64,000 bases of DNA, from contig SCRN01000023.1 of NCBI GenBank assembly GCA_004322045.1, positions 186,001-250,000 of the forward strand. The letters run 5' to 3'. The position numbers and the translations under genes were made by a program. The notes under the pieces were generated by a model, which was not told where the DNA came from, ran no database searches, and was given only the letters and a program-made list of their open reading frames with translations. This document shows, piece after piece, positions 37,307 to 47,695 of this stretch (positions within the stretch are counted from its first letter, which is position 1; each line of letters begins with the position of its first letter). Source of the DNA: Paraburkholderia sp. (GTDB lineage Bacteria; Pseudomonadota; Gammaproteobacteria; Burkholderiales; Burkholderiaceae).

Positions 37307-38317
37307 TTAATGCACGGTCACCCCGCCGAGGGCGAGCGCATGGACGGCGCCCGCGCCGACCGCCGCACCGAACTTGCGCGCGATGCGATCGGAAATGCTC
37401 TCCTTCTCCGTATAGTCGACGATATCCGGCGCCTTGATCACGTCGCGCGCGACGTGGCCGGTATCGCCGAAGCCGTCCGCAAGCCCGAGCTGAATGCTCT
37501 TCTCACCCGTCCAGAACAGGCCCGAAAAGAGGTCCGGCGTCTCATGCAGCCGCTTGCCGCGGCCCTGCCGGACCGCGTCAATGAATTGCTGGTGGATTTC
37601 GTCAAGCATCGCCTGCGCATGCGCGTCCATGGCCGGCGTCTCCGGTGAGAATGGATCGAAGAAGCCCTTGTTCGCGCCGGAGGTGCGCAACCGCCGTTGG
37701 ATGCCGAGCTTTTCCATGAGGCCCGTAAAGCCGAAACCGTCCATCAGCACGCCGATCGACCCGACGATGCTCGCTCGGTCGACATAGATCTTATCGGCCG
37801 CCGCGGCGACGTAATAGCCGCCCGACGCGCACATATCGCCCACCACGACGTACAACGGCTTGGCCGGGTATTTCGCGCGCAGCCGGCGAATTTCGGTGTT
37901 GATGATGCCGGCCTGCACGGGTGAGCCGCCCGGGCTGTTGATGTAAAGGATCACACCCACGGAATCGGAATCGGCAAATGCCCGCCGTAGCGAGCGATCG
38001 ATGTCTTTGGCGTTCGCATTCGTATTGGCCGCGATTTCGCCTTCGAGTGAAACGAGGGCGGTATGCCGCCCCGTGGCCGCAACCTTCTCGTGCGACACGC
38101 TGAATAGGCTAGCAATGATCAACAGCACGACGGCGAGAAACGCAAACCGAAAGAAGATCTTCCAGCGACGGGCGGTCCTTTGCTCGGTGATGGCGGCAAG
38201 CGCGATGCGCTCCAACGCCGCGCGTTCCCAATGCGGCTCGCGCGGCGCGGCGTTGGCGCCGGGCTGCGGCTGCGGCTCGGAAGGGTGCTGCGGTTCGGGC
38301 GTGTGCTGATCGGCCAT
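37307..38317 (-). CDS. S49-family signal peptide peptidase-like membrane protease (SppA-like)
   Basis: 336 residues: a Pro/Gln-rich cytoplasmic N-terminus, one membrane helix (about 54-72, FFRFAFLAVVLLIIASLFSV), then the periplasmic protease domain with the NSPGGSPVQAG oxyanion loop, the nucleophile Ser in GDMCASGGYYVAAA and the Lys in GANKGFFDPFS. It resembles the short SppA/SohB type that cleaves signal-peptide remnants in the membrane. Lies 42 bases downstream of the Rieske gene on the same strand. Confidence 0.9.
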   Translation of the reverse strand: MADQHTPEPQHPSEPQPQPGANAAPREPHWERAALERIALAAITEQRTARRWKIFFRFAFLAVVLLIIASLFSVSHEKVAATGRHTALVSLEGEIAANTNANAKDIDRSLRRAFADSDSVGVILYINSPGGSPVQAGIINTEIRRLRAKYPAKPLYVVVGDMCASGGYYVAAAADKIYVDRASIVGSIGVLMDGFGFTGLMEKLGIQRRLRTSGANKGFFDPFSPETPAMDAHAQAMLDEIHQQFIDAVRQGRGKRLHETPDLFSGLFWTGEKSIQLGLADGFGDTGHVARDVIKAPDIVDYTEKESISDRIARKFGAAVGAGAVHALALGGVTVH

Positions 38318-38359
38318 GGGCTCTCGGTCTTCGTTGTTATCTGAAAAATGTGGGCAAAC

Positions 38360-38761
38360 TCACTCGGCGCTCGGGGCCACCGGGTGTAAATCGTCTTCGG
38401 GCAGCCAAAACACCGCGCGCCCCTCGGGCGTGTCGCGCTCTTGCACTTGCACAGGCCGCAAGCGCGCACCGCGGCAGGGGCCGCCGACGCAACGACCGCT
38501 CTCGGGAGCATAAATCGCGCCATGGGTCGCGCACATCAAGTATAAGCCGGACGAATCGAAGAACTGCCCCTCGACCCAGTCCAGCTCCATCGGCACATGC
38601 GCACAACGGTTCAGATAGCCATGCACCTGTCCGTCGTAGCGGACGAAGAACACGACGGCGTCACCGTCCAGATAGCGCGCCGCGCGGCGCACACCGGGGC
38701 CGCCGTCGACGAGTTCGTCGGCAGCACATACGCGCACGGCCTGCCGCTTTGCGCCGCTCAT
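38360..38761 (-). CDS. Rieske [2Fe-2S] ferredoxin-like protein
   Basis: 133-residue stand-alone Rieske protein with cluster ligands Cys53-x-His55 (NRCAHVP) and Cys77-x2-His80 (CATHGAIY), followed by the proline-loop-like GRCVGGPCRGARL. No signal peptide or membrane anchor, so it is a soluble electron-transfer or nitrite-reductase-small-subunit-like protein of unknown partner. It begins in an ATGA overlap with the HAD phosphatase stop (38758-38761). Confidence 0.88.
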   Translation of the reverse strand: MSGAKRQAVRVCAADELVDGGPGVRRAARYLDGDAVVFFVRYDGQVHGYLNRCAHVPMELDWVEGQFFDSSGLYLMCATHGAIYAPESGRCVGGPCRGARLRPVQVQERDTPEGRAVFWLPEDDLHPVAPSAE

Positions 38762-39417
38762 GCGTGTTCCCGCAGCCAATCGCCCAACGCGGCGACATCG
38801 TCGGCGACGAAACGCGGCTCGAGCTTGGCCAACGCGTCGGCCGGGTGTGCGCCATACGTGACGGCGATTCCGGCCACCCCGGCATTGGTCGCCATTTGCA
38901 GGTCGTGGGTGGTGTCGCCGATCATGACCGTGCGCGCCAAGTCTTGTCCCAACTCGCGCGTGAGTTCCTGAAGCATCGCGGGATGGGGCTTCGAGAACGT
39001 TTCGTCTGCGCACCGCGTGCCGTCGAACACGCTCGTGAGCTGCGCCTCGGCCAGCGCCCGGTTCAGCCCGACGCGGCTCTTGCCCGTCGCCACGGCCAAC
39101 AGGTAGCCGAGCGAACTCAACTCGCCCAGCAACTCGCGCACGCCGGCGAACAGCTCCGTATGCGCATCCTTGATTAGATAGTGATACCGATAGCGCTCGG
39201 CCAAGCGCGGATACTCGGTCGGATCGAGCGAGGGCGCGGCAATCTGCAGCGCATCGCGCAGACCGAGACCGATCACGAAGCGCGCGGCTTCATCGGCCGG
39301 GACGGGCAGACCCAGGTCGCGGCAAGCGGCTTGGATGCTGCGGGCAATGTGCGCAGTCGAATCCATCAGCGTGCCGTCCCAATCGAATACGATGAGGTCA
39401 AATTGCTGTCGGGGCAT
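38758..39417 (-). CDS. HAD-superfamily phosphatase, phosphoglycolate-phosphatase-like
   Basis: 219 residues with the HAD motif I DWDGTLMDS (nucleophile and acid-base Asp), motif II TGKSR, and motifs III/IV KPHPAML ... MIGDTTHDLQMA. The C1 cap domain puts it in the Gph/PpaX-like subgroup; the substrate cannot be told. Directly downstream of rluC with a 20-base overlap, and overlaps the Rieske gene, so the three are translated together. Confidence 0.9.
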   Translation of the reverse strand: MPRQQFDLIVFDWDGTLMDSTAHIARSIQAACRDLGLPVPADEAARFVIGLGLRDALQIAAPSLDPTEYPRLAERYRYHYLIKDAHTELFAGVRELLGELSSLGYLLAVATGKSRVGLNRALAEAQLTSVFDGTRCADETFSKPHPAMLQELTRELGQDLARTVMIGDTTHDLQMATNAGVAGIAVTYGAHPADALAKLEPRFVADDVAALGDWLREHA

Positions 39418-40429
39418 CAGGTTGCGCCTCGTTGCGCAAGTCGGTGAGTTGATCGAGGAAGCGCCGGCATTCGTCCGGCAACGGCGCGCTGAGTTCCAGC
39501 GCTTCGCCCGTGATCGGATGCGTGAGCCGCAAGCGATGCGCGTGCAAGAACATGCGTTTGAACGAGGGCCGCGCGCCCGAGCGCGCGAGCGCCTTGTTCA
39601 GCGCGAAATCGCCGTATTTGGCATCGCCCACGATGGGCAAGCCCAGGTGCGCCAAATGGACGCGGATCTGGTGCGTGCGTCCCGTTTTGAGCTCGGCCTC
39701 GATCAGCGCATAGCCGGGCCAGCGCTCCAGAAGGTTGAACACCGTATGCGACGGCAGGCCATCGGTTTGCACGCGCACGCGCCGCTCCCCTTCCGGCGTC
39801 AGGTACTTGTAAAGCGGCTCCTTGACGGCGCGCCGCCGCCCCCAGTCGCTCGGCCATTGCCCGTGTACGCAGGCGTAATAGCGCTTGTCCATCCGGCTTT
39901 CGCGGATTTGCTCGTGCAGGCCGACGAGCGCCGCGCGCTTCTTGGCGAGCAGCAAGACGCCCGAGGTCTCGCGGTCGAGCCGATGCACGAGCTCGAGGAA
40001 CTTGCCGAGCGGCCGCGCCTCGCGCATTTGCTCGATCACGCCGAACGCGATGCCGCTGCCCCCGTGAACGGCGACGCCAGCGGGCTTGTTGATCGCGAGT
40101 ATATGCTCGTCTTCGAAGATGACTTCGAATTGCGCGGGCGGCGCGGACATCGCCATGCGGGCCTCGGGCGCATCGGATTGCGCGACGCGCACGGGCGGCA
40201 CACGCACGATGTCGCCCGTCGCCAGCCGATATTTCGCATCGACGCGGCGCTTGTTGACGCGCACCTCTCCGCTGCGCAGGATTCGATAGATGTGGCTTTT
40301 CGGCACGCCTTTGCAGACGCGCAGCAAGAAATTGTCGATGCGCTGGCCGGCGACCCCGTCGTCCACCTGTATCATCGAGACCTGGTCGGGTGCGACCGAT
40401 TTCTGGGATATTTTGCCTAACTCATTCAT
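39398..40429 (-). CDS. rluC: 23S rRNA pseudouridine synthase (955/2504/2580)
   Basis: 343 residues: N-terminal S4 RNA-binding domain (about 28-85, QRIDNFLLRVCKGVPKSHIYRILRSGEVRVN), then the RluA-family catalytic core with Asp152 in HRLDRETSGVLLLA and the AELKTGRTHQIRVHLAHLGLPIVGDAKYG block. Start at 40429 (MNELGKISQKSVAPDQV). Divergent from rne, an arrangement found in many proteobacteria, so the shared 724-base region holds both promoters. Confidence 0.95.
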   Translation of the reverse strand: MNELGKISQKSVAPDQVSMIQVDDGVAGQRIDNFLLRVCKGVPKSHIYRILRSGEVRVNKRRVDAKYRLATGDIVRVPPVRVAQSDAPEARMAMSAPPAQFEVIFEDEHILAINKPAGVAVHGGSGIAFGVIEQMREARPLGKFLELVHRLDRETSGVLLLAKKRAALVGLHEQIRESRMDKRYYACVHGQWPSDWGRRRAVKEPLYKYLTPEGERRVRVQTDGLPSHTVFNLLERWPGYALIEAELKTGRTHQIRVHLAHLGLPIVGDAKYGDFALNKALARSGARPSFKRMFLHAHRLRLTHPITGEALELSAPLPDECRRFLDQLTDLRNEAQPDAPTAI

Positions 40430-41153
40430 TCTGAATATAATTTGCCCCAGCCGTCCGTGCGCGCCGCGCTTTTTTTCGCGGCCCATCGCCCGGATTGCCC
40501 AGGGTGAAGCAAGAACCTGTTATTTTACTTGCTTGGCGTACCCAAGGGCTGGTTGCTCGCCCTAATTTAAGTAGCAACGAGTTGCACGCACGGCATTCAT
40601 TGCGGCAGGGACGTCGCCCACAGGCGCGTTCGGTCCGGTTCATGCCGACGGTAACGGAATTTTGGTAAAAAAGAATTCATCAGGTGAGCCTCGGTGGTAT
40701 CGCGCGATGTCGAGCGAAACCGGGCTCCCGATTGCGAAACCTACGGCGAGCGCCTCATGCGTTCCGCGTAAAGCGGAACTGTCGGCGACGTCAAACATTG
40801 GCGAGACACGCCGCGCGGCGGTCGAGCATGCATCGGGCTTCGCGCCGCCACACGCGGCGCGGCTTCCGCGGTCCTGCACCGGCATCGAACGATGCGCCGG
40901 GCGCGGCGCGGCCACCCGAGCGCTCGGTGCGCGCCCAGTGCAACGCCGTTATTTGAAGCCGTGTTCGCATGCGCCCATGCGGCTCGCGGCCCCGTTCGGC
41001 CATCCCGAGCCCTTCCAGGCAATTCTCCCCGCCATCGTTCCCGCTCCAGCGTGCTGTTAAAAACACAATAAGGACGCGGCGCGCTTCATCGCGTCGCTCG
41101 TGCGGCCGTACATGCCGGACGAGCGCGCAGCGACGCCGCTCTGGAGCCGTTCA
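40430..41153. other. 724-base non-coding region: rne leader and rluC promoter region
   Basis: No open frame here looks like protein. The right half is rich in self-complementary GC sequence: CGCCGCGCGGCG (40809-40820, palindrome), an 8-bp hairpin CGCGCCGC-cacac-GCGGCGCG (40841-40861) and CCGAGCGCTCGG (40916-40927, palindrome). The left half is AT-richer, with a GTTGCT/AGCAAC inverted repeat near 40552-40577. A structured rne leader is the region E. coli RNase E uses to control its own mRNA; the same is suspected here. Confidence 0.55.
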
Positions 41154-44100
41154 ATGAAACGAATGCTGTTCAACGCGACGCAGCAGGAAGAACTGCGCGT
41201 CGCCATCGTCGATGGGCAAAAACTCATCGACATCGACATCGAAACCGCCGGACGCGAACAACGCAAAGGCAACATCTACAAGGGGATCGTGACGCGCATC
41301 GAGCCGTCGCTCGAAGCCTGTTTCGTCAACTACGGCGAAGACCGCCACGGCTTTCTGCCCTTCAAGGAAGTCGCCCGCCAGTATTTCAAGGACGGCGTCG
41401 ACATGCGCTCCGCGCGCATTCAGGACGCCCTGCGCGAAGGCCAGGAACTCATCGTTCAGGTCGAAAAGGAAGAGCGCGGCAACAAGGGCGCGGCGCTCAC
41501 GACGTTCATCTCGCTCGCGGGCCGCTATCTCGTTCTGATGCCGAACAACCCGCGTGGTGGCGGCGTCTCGCGGCGCATCGAGGGCGACGATCGCCAAGAG
41601 CTGCGCGAAACGATGGCGCAACTGCAGTTGCCCGACGGCATGAGCATCATCGCGCGCACCGCCGGCATCGGCCGCAGCGCCGAAGAGCTGCAGTGGGATT
41701 TGAACTACCTCATGCAGTTGTGGCGGGCGATCGAAGCGGCCTCGCAAAGCGGCCAGCCCGGTCAACCGATGCTGATTTATCTCGAATCGAGCCTCGTGAT
41801 TCGCGCGATTCGCGACTACTTCCAGCCCGATATCGGCGAAATCCTGATCGATACCACCGAGATCCATGACCAGGCCCGAGCCTTCATGGATATCGTGATG
41901 CCCGACAACGTCGGCAAGGTGAAGCGCTACCACGACGACGTGCCGCTGTTCTCGCGCTTTCAGATCGAGCACCAAATCGAGACCGCGTATTCGCGCACGG
42001 TGCCCCTGCCGTCGGGCGGCGCGATCGTCATCGACCACACCGAAGCGCTCGTCGCCATCGACGTGAACTCGGCGCGGGCCACCAAAGGCGCCGACATCGA
42101 GGAAACGGCCACGCGCACCAATCTCGAAGCAGCCGACGAAGTGGCGCGCCAGTTGCGGCTGCGCGACCTCGGCGGGTTGATCGTGATCGATTTCATCGAC
42201 ATGGAATCGGCCAAGAGCCAGCGCGAAGTGGAGCAGCGCCTGAAGGACGCGCTCAAGCACGACCGCGCGCGGGTGCAAATGGGTAAGATTTCCCGCTTCG
42301 GCTTGATGGAGTTGTCGCGCCAGCGTCTGCGCCCTGCTCTGTCCGAAGGCAGCCATGTCACGTGTCCGCGTTGCAACGGCACGGGCCATATTCGCGATAC
42401 CGAATCGTCCGCGCTGCAAGTGCTGCGGATCATTCAAGAAGAAGCGATGAAGGAAAACACCGCGGCGATCCACTGCCAGGTGCCGGTCGAAGTGACCGCC
42501 TTCCTGCTCAACGAAAAACGCCAGGAAATCAACAAGATCGAGTCGCGCTTCAAGGTAGGCGTCGTGCTCATTCCGAATAAGCATCTCGATACGCCGCATT
42601 ACAAGCTCGAGCGTCTGCGCCACGACGATTCGCGCCTGGACGAGCCGCGCGCTTCGTGGAAGATGGCCGAGGAAGCCGCGCGCGAACTCGAATCGGAAAC
42701 CGCGTACAGCAAGCGCACCGAAGACGTGAAGCCGAAGCAGGAAGCGGCCGTCAAGGGCATCACGCCCGAGCGGCCCGCACCGAGCGCACCCGTGCGGCCG
42801 CAGGCGGAGGCCACACCGGCCGCCGCCGCAACGCCGCGCAGCGGTGGATTCTTCGGCTGGCTCAAGAGCCTGTTCGGTGGAGAGAGCGCGGCGCCCGCGC
42901 CGGCGCCGGAGCCAGTCCAGCCCGCGCGCACGACGCGTGCCGAGCGCGGCGAACGCAACAATGAGCGCGGGGGCGAGCGCAACCGCAACCGCCGTGGCGC
43001 TGGCGCCGGCCGCGAAGGCGCGGGTCGCGCCGAAGCGGCTGTCGGCGGACGTGCCAGCGGCCAACCGCAAGCACAACGCCCGGCGCGCGAGCAGCGCGAG
43101 GGCCGCGAAACGCGGGAAGGCCGTGAGGGCCGTGAAGGTCGCGGCGAACGCCAAGAGCGCGCGGAAGCTGTGGAAGCTTCCACGCGCGGCGAACGGCGCG
43201 AGCGTACCGAGCGTACCGAGCGTACCGAGCGGCCGGACCGTGCCGAGCGCGCGGAACGCGGTGAGCGCCAAGAGCGGGGCGAACGCCCCGAGCGCGGCGA
43301 ACGGCGCAAACCGCAACCCGAGGTAGCGGCCGAGGCCACGGCCCGCGTCGAGACGCAGGCGGCGGAAGATGCGATTGCCGCCGGCGTGCCGGCCCCCGAG
43401 CAGGAAGCGGTCGCTCGTGAAGGTGAAGAGCGTCGCCGCCGTCGTCGCGGCCGTCGCGGTGGTCGTCGCGAGCGCGAAGAGGATGGTGTGAACGCAACGC
43501 TTGCCGCGGACGTAGCCGAGGCCGAAGGCGCCGCTGCTGCGGTGCAGCCGCAAGCCGCTCCGACGGTCTCGCAGCCGTTCGAGCAAGACGCCGAAGCCGC
43601 TCGAGCGCCGCTTGCGCAAGAGCGAGCCGAAGAGGTCGTCGCGACACCGGTGCCGATGCACACGCCAGCCGCCGTGCCGTTGCAAGAAGCACCGGTGCAT
43701 GAAGCAACCGTGAGCGAAGCCCCGCCGAACGAAGCACCCGCGCCCGAGGCGCCGGTGACCGCGTCCGCGGAACTCGCACCGTCCCCGAGCGAAACCGAAG
43801 CGATAGCCGCGCCGATCGAGCAACCGGCAGCCGTGCCGGCCGCTCCGGCAGCACCCGCTCCCGTGGCGACGGAGCCTGAGTCGAGCCTTGTGCATGCGAT
43901 TCAAGCGGCTCCCGAGCCTGCCGAGCCCGCGGCGGCCGTAGAACGCGCGCCGCAAGTCGCCGCCGTGCCGACCGCGAGCGCAATGCCGGCTCCCATCGAA
44001 GCGGCCAGCGCTGCAACGGGAGTCACGCAGCGGCCCGCTGCTCTAGAGGCGGCAGCCGCTCCGGCGCACGTGCATGCGAACGGTCTGTCGATCGGGCAAC

Positions 44101-44282
44101 TGCAGCCGATGCTCGAATCGGCGGGTCTCGTCTGGGTCAACACCGACGCGGAGAAACTGCGAGCCGCACATGAAGCCGCCGCGCAAGCGCCGGCCCCCGT
44201 GCGCACGCCCCGTCAGCGCAAGCCTTTGCCGCCCGTCGATTCCACGCCGATGCAGCAAATCGAAACGCACAAAGACGCTTGA
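41154..44282 (+). CDS. rne: Ribonuclease E
   Basis: Single-strand endoribonuclease and degradosome scaffold. 1042 residues from ATG 41154 ([22 protein letters not shown]), GGAG seven bases upstream. The catalytic half (1-520) has the S1 domain ([31 protein letters not shown]), a 5'-sensor region, DNase I-like IDVNSARAT and FIDMES metal-site residues, and the zinc-link CPRCNGTG. The C-terminal half is low-complexity: a short aromatic helix ([13 protein letters not shown], about 565-577) likely to bind membrane, then Arg/Glu-rich repeats (about 600-720), an [10 protein letters not shown] block, then Ala/Pro/Glu-rich sequence. Followed by a terminator. Confidence 0.97.
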   Translation: MKRMLFNATQQEELRVAIVDGQKLIDIDIETAGREQRKGNIYKGIVTRIEPSLEACFVNYGEDRHGFLPFKEVARQYFKDGVDMRSARIQDALREGQELIVQVEKEERGNKGAALTTFISLAGRYLVLMPNNPRGGGVSRRIEGDDRQELRETMAQLQLPDGMSIIARTAGIGRSAEELQWDLNYLMQLWRAIEAASQSGQPGQPMLIYLESSLVIRAIRDYFQPDIGEILIDTTEIHDQARAFMDIVMPDNVGKVKRYHDDVPLFSRFQIEHQIETAYSRTVPLPSGGAIVIDHTEALVAIDVNSARATKGADIEETATRTNLEAADEVARQLRLRDLGGLIVIDFIDMESAKSQREVEQRLKDALKHDRARVQMGKISRFGLMELSRQRLRPALSEGSHVTCPRCNGTGHIRDTESSALQVLRIIQEEAMKENTAAIHCQVPVEVTAFLLNEKRQEINKIESRFKVGVVLIPNKHLDTPHYKLERLRHDDSRLDEPRASWKMAEEAARELESETAYSKRTEDVKPKQEAAVKGITPERPAPSAPVRPQAEATPAAAATPRSGGFFGWLKSLFGGESAAPAPAPEPVQPARTTRAERGERNNERGGERNRNRRGAGAGREGAGRAEAAVGGRASGQPQAQRPAREQREGRETREGREGREGRGERQERAEAVEASTRGERRERTERTERTERPDRAERAERGERQERGERPERGERRKPQPEVAAEATARVETQAAEDAIAAGVPAPEQEAVAREGEERRRRRRGRRGGRREREEDGVNATLAADVAEAEGAAAAVQPQAAPTVSQPFEQDAEAARAPLAQERAEEVVATPVPMHTPAAVPLQEAPVHEATVSEAPPNEAPAPEAPVTASAELAPSPSETEAIAAPIEQPAAVPAAPAAPAPVATEPESSLVHAIQAAPEPAEPAAAVERAPQVAAVPTASAMPAPIEAASAATGVTQRPAALEAAAAPAHVHANGLSIGQLQPMLESAGLVWVNTDAEKLRAAHEAAAQAPAPVRTPRQRKPLPPVDSTPMQQIETHKDA
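43201..43236. repeat. 9-bp tandem repeat in the Arg-rich part of rne
   Basis: AGCGTACCG occurs three times in a row (43201-43227), followed by the variant AGCGGCCGG. The frame reads [14 protein letters not shown]. Neighbouring codons continue the same three-residue rhythm ([21 protein letters not shown]) with degenerate DNA, suggesting older expansions. Confidence 0.88.
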
Positions 44283-44331
44283 TCGACCACGACACGTGCA
44301 ACGGGAGCCTCGGCGCCCGTTGCCGGTGAAC

Positions 44332-44357
44332 AGCCCGCCCTCCGTGGCGGGCTTTTT
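44332..44357 (+). terminator. Intrinsic terminator after rne
   Basis: AGCCCGCC (44332-44339), loop CTCCGT, GGCGGGCT (44346-44353) and a run of five T. It lies 50 bases after the rne stop. Confidence 0.88.
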
Positions 44358-44487
44358 CATGCGCTTTTACGCGCGGTTTTTGACGTGCGTCAGCGTTTCA
44401 ACCGTTATCCGCACCATCGCCCGGGCGATGCCGTCACGATGCGCGGTGTTCCGTTAGAATGGGTTTTCGCCTGTTTCTTGCTTCATC

Positions 44488-45591
44488 ATGTCCCGACGCA
44501 TCATTCCCGTCGCCGATCTCAGCGGGGCGCCCGATATCACGGGAGCGCCGGTCGCTGCACGCGGCACCCTCACCGATACGCTGGCCCGGCCGCTGCGCGA
44601 TTTGCGCATTTCGGTGACGGACCGGTGCAACTTCCGCTGCGTCTACTGCATGCCGCGCACCGTGTTCGGCAAGGACTACCCCTTTTTGCCGCACAGCGCG
44701 CTGCTCACGTTCGAGGAGATCGAACGGCTCGCACGGGTGTTCGTCGCGCATGGCGTCGACAAGATTCGTCTGACGGGCGGCGAGCCGCTGCTGCGCAAGG
44801 ACATCGAGCGGCTCATCGAACGGCTCGCCGCGTTGACCACGGCCGATGGCCGCCCCCTCGACCTCACCCTGACCACGAACGGGTCGCTGCTCGCCCGCAA
44901 GGCTCGCAGCTTGAAAGATGCGGGCTTGACCCGCGTCACGGTGAGCCTCGATGCGCTCGATGAGGCCCTCTTCAAACGCATGAACGACGCCGATTTCTCC
45001 GCCGGCGCCGTGCTCGACGGCATCGAGGCGGCCCAAGCGGCCGGACTTGCGCCGATCAAGGTCAATATGGTCGTCAAGCGCGGGACCAACGACCGCGAGA
45101 TCCTGCCGATGGCGCGCCACTTCAAAGGGTCAGGCGTCGTCTTGCGATTCATCGAATATATGGACGTCGGCGCCTCGAACGGCTGGAACATGGCCGAGGT
45201 GCTGCCTTCCGCCGAAGTCGTTGCGCGCATCGCCGAACACCATCCGCTCGTCCCGCTGGAAGCGCACAGCGCGTCCGAAACGGCGCAGCGCTGGGGCTAT
45301 ACCGACGGCGACGGCGAAATCGGCGTGATTTCCAGCGTGACGCGCGCGTTTTGCGGCACATGCACACGTGCGCGCCTGTCGACGGAGGGAAAGGTTTACC
45401 TATGCCTATTCGCGACGACCGGGTATGACCTGCGTGCGCTAGTGCGCGGCGGTGCCAGCGACGCCGACATCGCCACCGCGATTGCACGCATGTGGCAAGC
45501 GCGCGGGGACCGCTACTCGCAGTTGCGCGGCAGCGCCGACGCCGCGCGCAACGGCAACGCACGCGTCGAAATGTCTTACATCGGCGGTTAG
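44488..45591 (+). CDS. moaA: GTP 3',8-cyclase (molybdenum cofactor synthesis)
   Basis: Radical-SAM enzyme that, with MoaC, makes cyclic pyranopterin monophosphate from GTP. 367 residues with the SAM cluster C47-x3-C51-x2-C54 ([12 protein letters not shown]), [12 protein letters not shown], the C-terminal second cluster ([10 protein letters not shown] ... LCLF) and YIGG near the end (the essential C-terminal double Gly). First gene of a moaA-mobA-moeA unit; mobA begins 16 bases later. A TAGAAT at 44455-44460 may be its -10 but no -35 was found. Confidence 0.97.
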   Translation: MSRRIIPVADLSGAPDITGAPVAARGTLTDTLARPLRDLRISVTDRCNFRCVYCMPRTVFGKDYPFLPHSALLTFEEIERLARVFVAHGVDKIRLTGGEPLLRKDIERLIERLAALTTADGRPLDLTLTTNGSLLARKARSLKDAGLTRVTVSLDALDEALFKRMNDADFSAGAVLDGIEAAQAAGLAPIKVNMVVKRGTNDREILPMARHFKGSGVVLRFIEYMDVGASNGWNMAEVLPSAEVVARIAEHHPLVPLEAHSASETAQRWGYTDGDGEIGVISSVTRAFCGTCTRARLSTEGKVYLCLFATTGYDLRALVRGGASDADIATAIARMWQARGDRYSQLRGSADAARNGNARVEMSYIGG

Positions 45592-45607
45592 CCGCGCGCG
45601 CCCCGCG

Positions 45608-46234
45608 ATGAATTCCGACCTACGTTCGCGCCTCACCGGCCTCGTGCTCGCCGGCGGTCAGGGCACGCGCATGGGCGGGATCGACAAAGGGCTGCAACTG
45701 CTCGGCGGCGAACCGTTGGTGCTTCATGCCGCCACGTGCATTGCTGGGCAAGTCGGCCCGCTGCTGTTCAGCGCGAATCGAAACATCGATCGATACCGTC
45801 TGCTCGCCGAGCGCTTCGGCGCCCGCGTCATCCAGGATGCATCGCGCGACTTTCCCGGCCCACTGGCAGGCATGCTGGCCGGGCTGCGCGAAACGAAGAC
45901 CGAGCTATTGCTTTGTGTTCCATGTGATACGCCCCGCTTGCCGCACGATCTGGCGGCGCGGCTCGTCGCGGCCCTCGACGACGCCCAGGCCGACGTCGCC
46001 GTCGCAGCCACCATCGACGCGCAAGGCAAAGCGAGCGTGCATCCCGTGGTCGCGGTCATACGCGCAGCCCTCGCCGACGATTTAGCCGCCTTTCTCGATG
46101 CGGGTGAGCGCAAGGTCCGCGCGTGGTACGCGCGCCACAAGCACGTCGAAGTCGCCTTTGAAGACGAGCACGCGTTTTACAATGCCAACTTCTTGCACGA
46201 GCTCGCCGATCTCGCACGGACATACGGCGCCTAG
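45608..46234 (+). CDS. mobA: Molybdenum cofactor guanylyltransferase
   Basis: Adds GMP to Mo-molybdopterin and forms the bis-MGD cofactor used by DMSO-reductase-family enzymes such as FdsA in this window. 208 residues: LVLAGGQGTRMGGIDKGLQLLGGEPL nucleotide-binding loop, FPGPLAGMLAGL, LLCVPCDTPRLP, and FYNANF near the C-terminus. Start at ATG 45608, 16 bases after moaA; an in-frame extension upstream only overlaps moaA. Confidence 0.95.
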   Translation: MNSDLRSRLTGLVLAGGQGTRMGGIDKGLQLLGGEPLVLHAATCIAGQVGPLLFSANRNIDRYRLLAERFGARVIQDASRDFPGPLAGMLAGLRETKTELLLCVPCDTPRLPHDLAARLVAALDDAQADVAVAATIDAQGKASVHPVVAVIRAALADDLAAFLDAGERKVRAWYARHKHVEVAFEDEHAFYNANFLHELADLARTYGA

Positions 46235-46336
46235 GCGCGAACCATAAACCCGTCCGGATCCGAAGCGTCCGCATTGCCTGCGTGCGTTGCTATGCTCGCA
46301 AGGCTTACCGACGCGCTGGGCCGCGCCCCATCTCCG

Positions 46337-47632
46337 ATGACCACCTCCAACGAACTTTCCGCCTCGAACCCGCTTCCCGTCGAGACCGCCCGCGCCCTCA
46401 TCCGTCGTGCAATTGCACCGGTGGCCACGATCGAACGTGTCGCACTGCGCACGGCGCTCGGCCGCGTGCTGGCCGAAGACGTCGAGTCCCCGATCGACGT
46501 GCCCGCCCATGACAATGCCGCGATGGATGGCTATGCATTCGACGGGGCAACGCTGCCGGTCGCCTCGACCACGCAGGTCAAACCTGTGCCGCTCACGCTT
46601 TCCGTAGCCGGAGAAGCGCGCGCGGGCCATCCGTTCGACCAAGTCTGCCCGTCAGGCGAATGCGTCAGAATCATGACGGGTGCGCCGATGCCCGCCGGCT
46701 GCGATACGGTCGTGCCGCAAGAGTTCGTCGCGCGCAGCGGCGCGAGTATTACGTTCGACGTCGATCGCATCGAGCGCGGCGCGAACTGCCGCCGCGCCGG
46801 CGAAGACTTGACCCGGGGACAAGCGGCGCTCGCAGCGGGGCGGGTCCTGCGCGCGGCCGATCTCGGCCTACTGGCCTCTCTCGGTGTCGCCGAGGTCGGC
46901 GTGCGCCGACGCCTGCGCGTCGCATTCTTCTCCACAGGCGACGAGTTGCGCTCGGTCGGAGAGCCGCTCGAGAGCGGCTGCGTCTACGACAGCAACCGCT
47001 ACACGCTTCACGCCATGCTGACGCGCATGGGCGTCGAAGCGATCGATCTCGGAGTCGTACGCGACGAACCCGACGCGCTCGAAACCGCGCTGCGCGCAGC
47101 CGCGGACAGCGCCGATGTGGTGCTGACGTCGGGGGGCGTATCCGTCGGGGACGCCGATTTCACGGCGCGCATGACCCAAACGTTCGGTGACGTCGCATTC
47201 TGGCAACTAGCAATGCGCCCAGGGCGTCCGCTTGCCTTCGGCCGCGTCTGGCCCGGCGAGCGCCGCGGCAACGCGCACAGCGCGCTGTTTTTCGGACTGC
47301 CCGGCAACCCCGTTGCCGTGATGGTCACGTTCTACCAACTCGTGCGCGAAGCGCTAAGTGCCTTGTCCGGAGCGGACACGGCGCCGCCGCTACAATTTGC
47401 AGCCGAAAGCAGCGCGCCGATCCGCAAGCGCCCCGGCCGGACTGAATTCCTGCGCGGCATTGCAACGCGTGATGCCGCCGGAAAGTGGCGCGCGAGACCC
47501 ACGCGCTCACAAGGATCGGGCGTACTGAGTTCGATGAGCGAAGCGAATTGCTTCATCGTCCTCGCTCATGAGCAAGGCGACATCGCCGTAGGCGCCCCCG
47601 TCGAAATCATGCCCTTCGATGGGCTCATTTGA
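46337..47632 (+). CDS. moeA: Molybdopterin molybdenumtransferase
   Basis: Inserts molybdate into adenylylated molybdopterin. 431 residues: RVLAEDVESPIDVPAHDNAAMDGYAF N-terminal signature, RIMTGAPMPAGCDTVVPQE, FFSTGDELRSVGEPL, LTSGGVSVGDADF, and FGLPGNPVAVMVTFY. Start at ATG 46337 (MTTSNELSASNP); an ATG fifteen codons upstream (46292) is in frame. 102 bases after mobA, likely the same transcript. Confidence 0.96.
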   Translation: MTTSNELSASNPLPVETARALIRRAIAPVATIERVALRTALGRVLAEDVESPIDVPAHDNAAMDGYAFDGATLPVASTTQVKPVPLTLSVAGEARAGHPFDQVCPSGECVRIMTGAPMPAGCDTVVPQEFVARSGASITFDVDRIERGANCRRAGEDLTRGQAALAAGRVLRAADLGLLASLGVAEVGVRRRLRVAFFSTGDELRSVGEPLESGCVYDSNRYTLHAMLTRMGVEAIDLGVVRDEPDALETALRAAADSADVVLTSGGVSVGDADFTARMTQTFGDVAFWQLAMRPGRPLAFGRVWPGERRGNAHSALFFGLPGNPVAVMVTFYQLVREALSALSGADTAPPLQFAAESSAPIRKRPGRTEFLRGIATRDAAGKWRARPTRSQGSGVLSSMSEANCFIVLAHEQGDIAVGAPVEIMPFDGLI

Positions 47633-47695
47633 CTTGCGTTCGTCGTACGGCATCGATTTTCCGGACCGCACAACGTCTCTCAACGAGGCTTCCCA

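Noticed and set aside
40640-41066. Short open frames in the rne leader on both strands
   Set aside because: Several overlapping frames of similar length and no ribosome-binding site; composition follows the palindromic GC repeats.
41151-43955. 934-residue open frame opposite rne
   Set aside because: Antisense of the RNase E gene; no domain or start signal, composition typical of a shadow frame.
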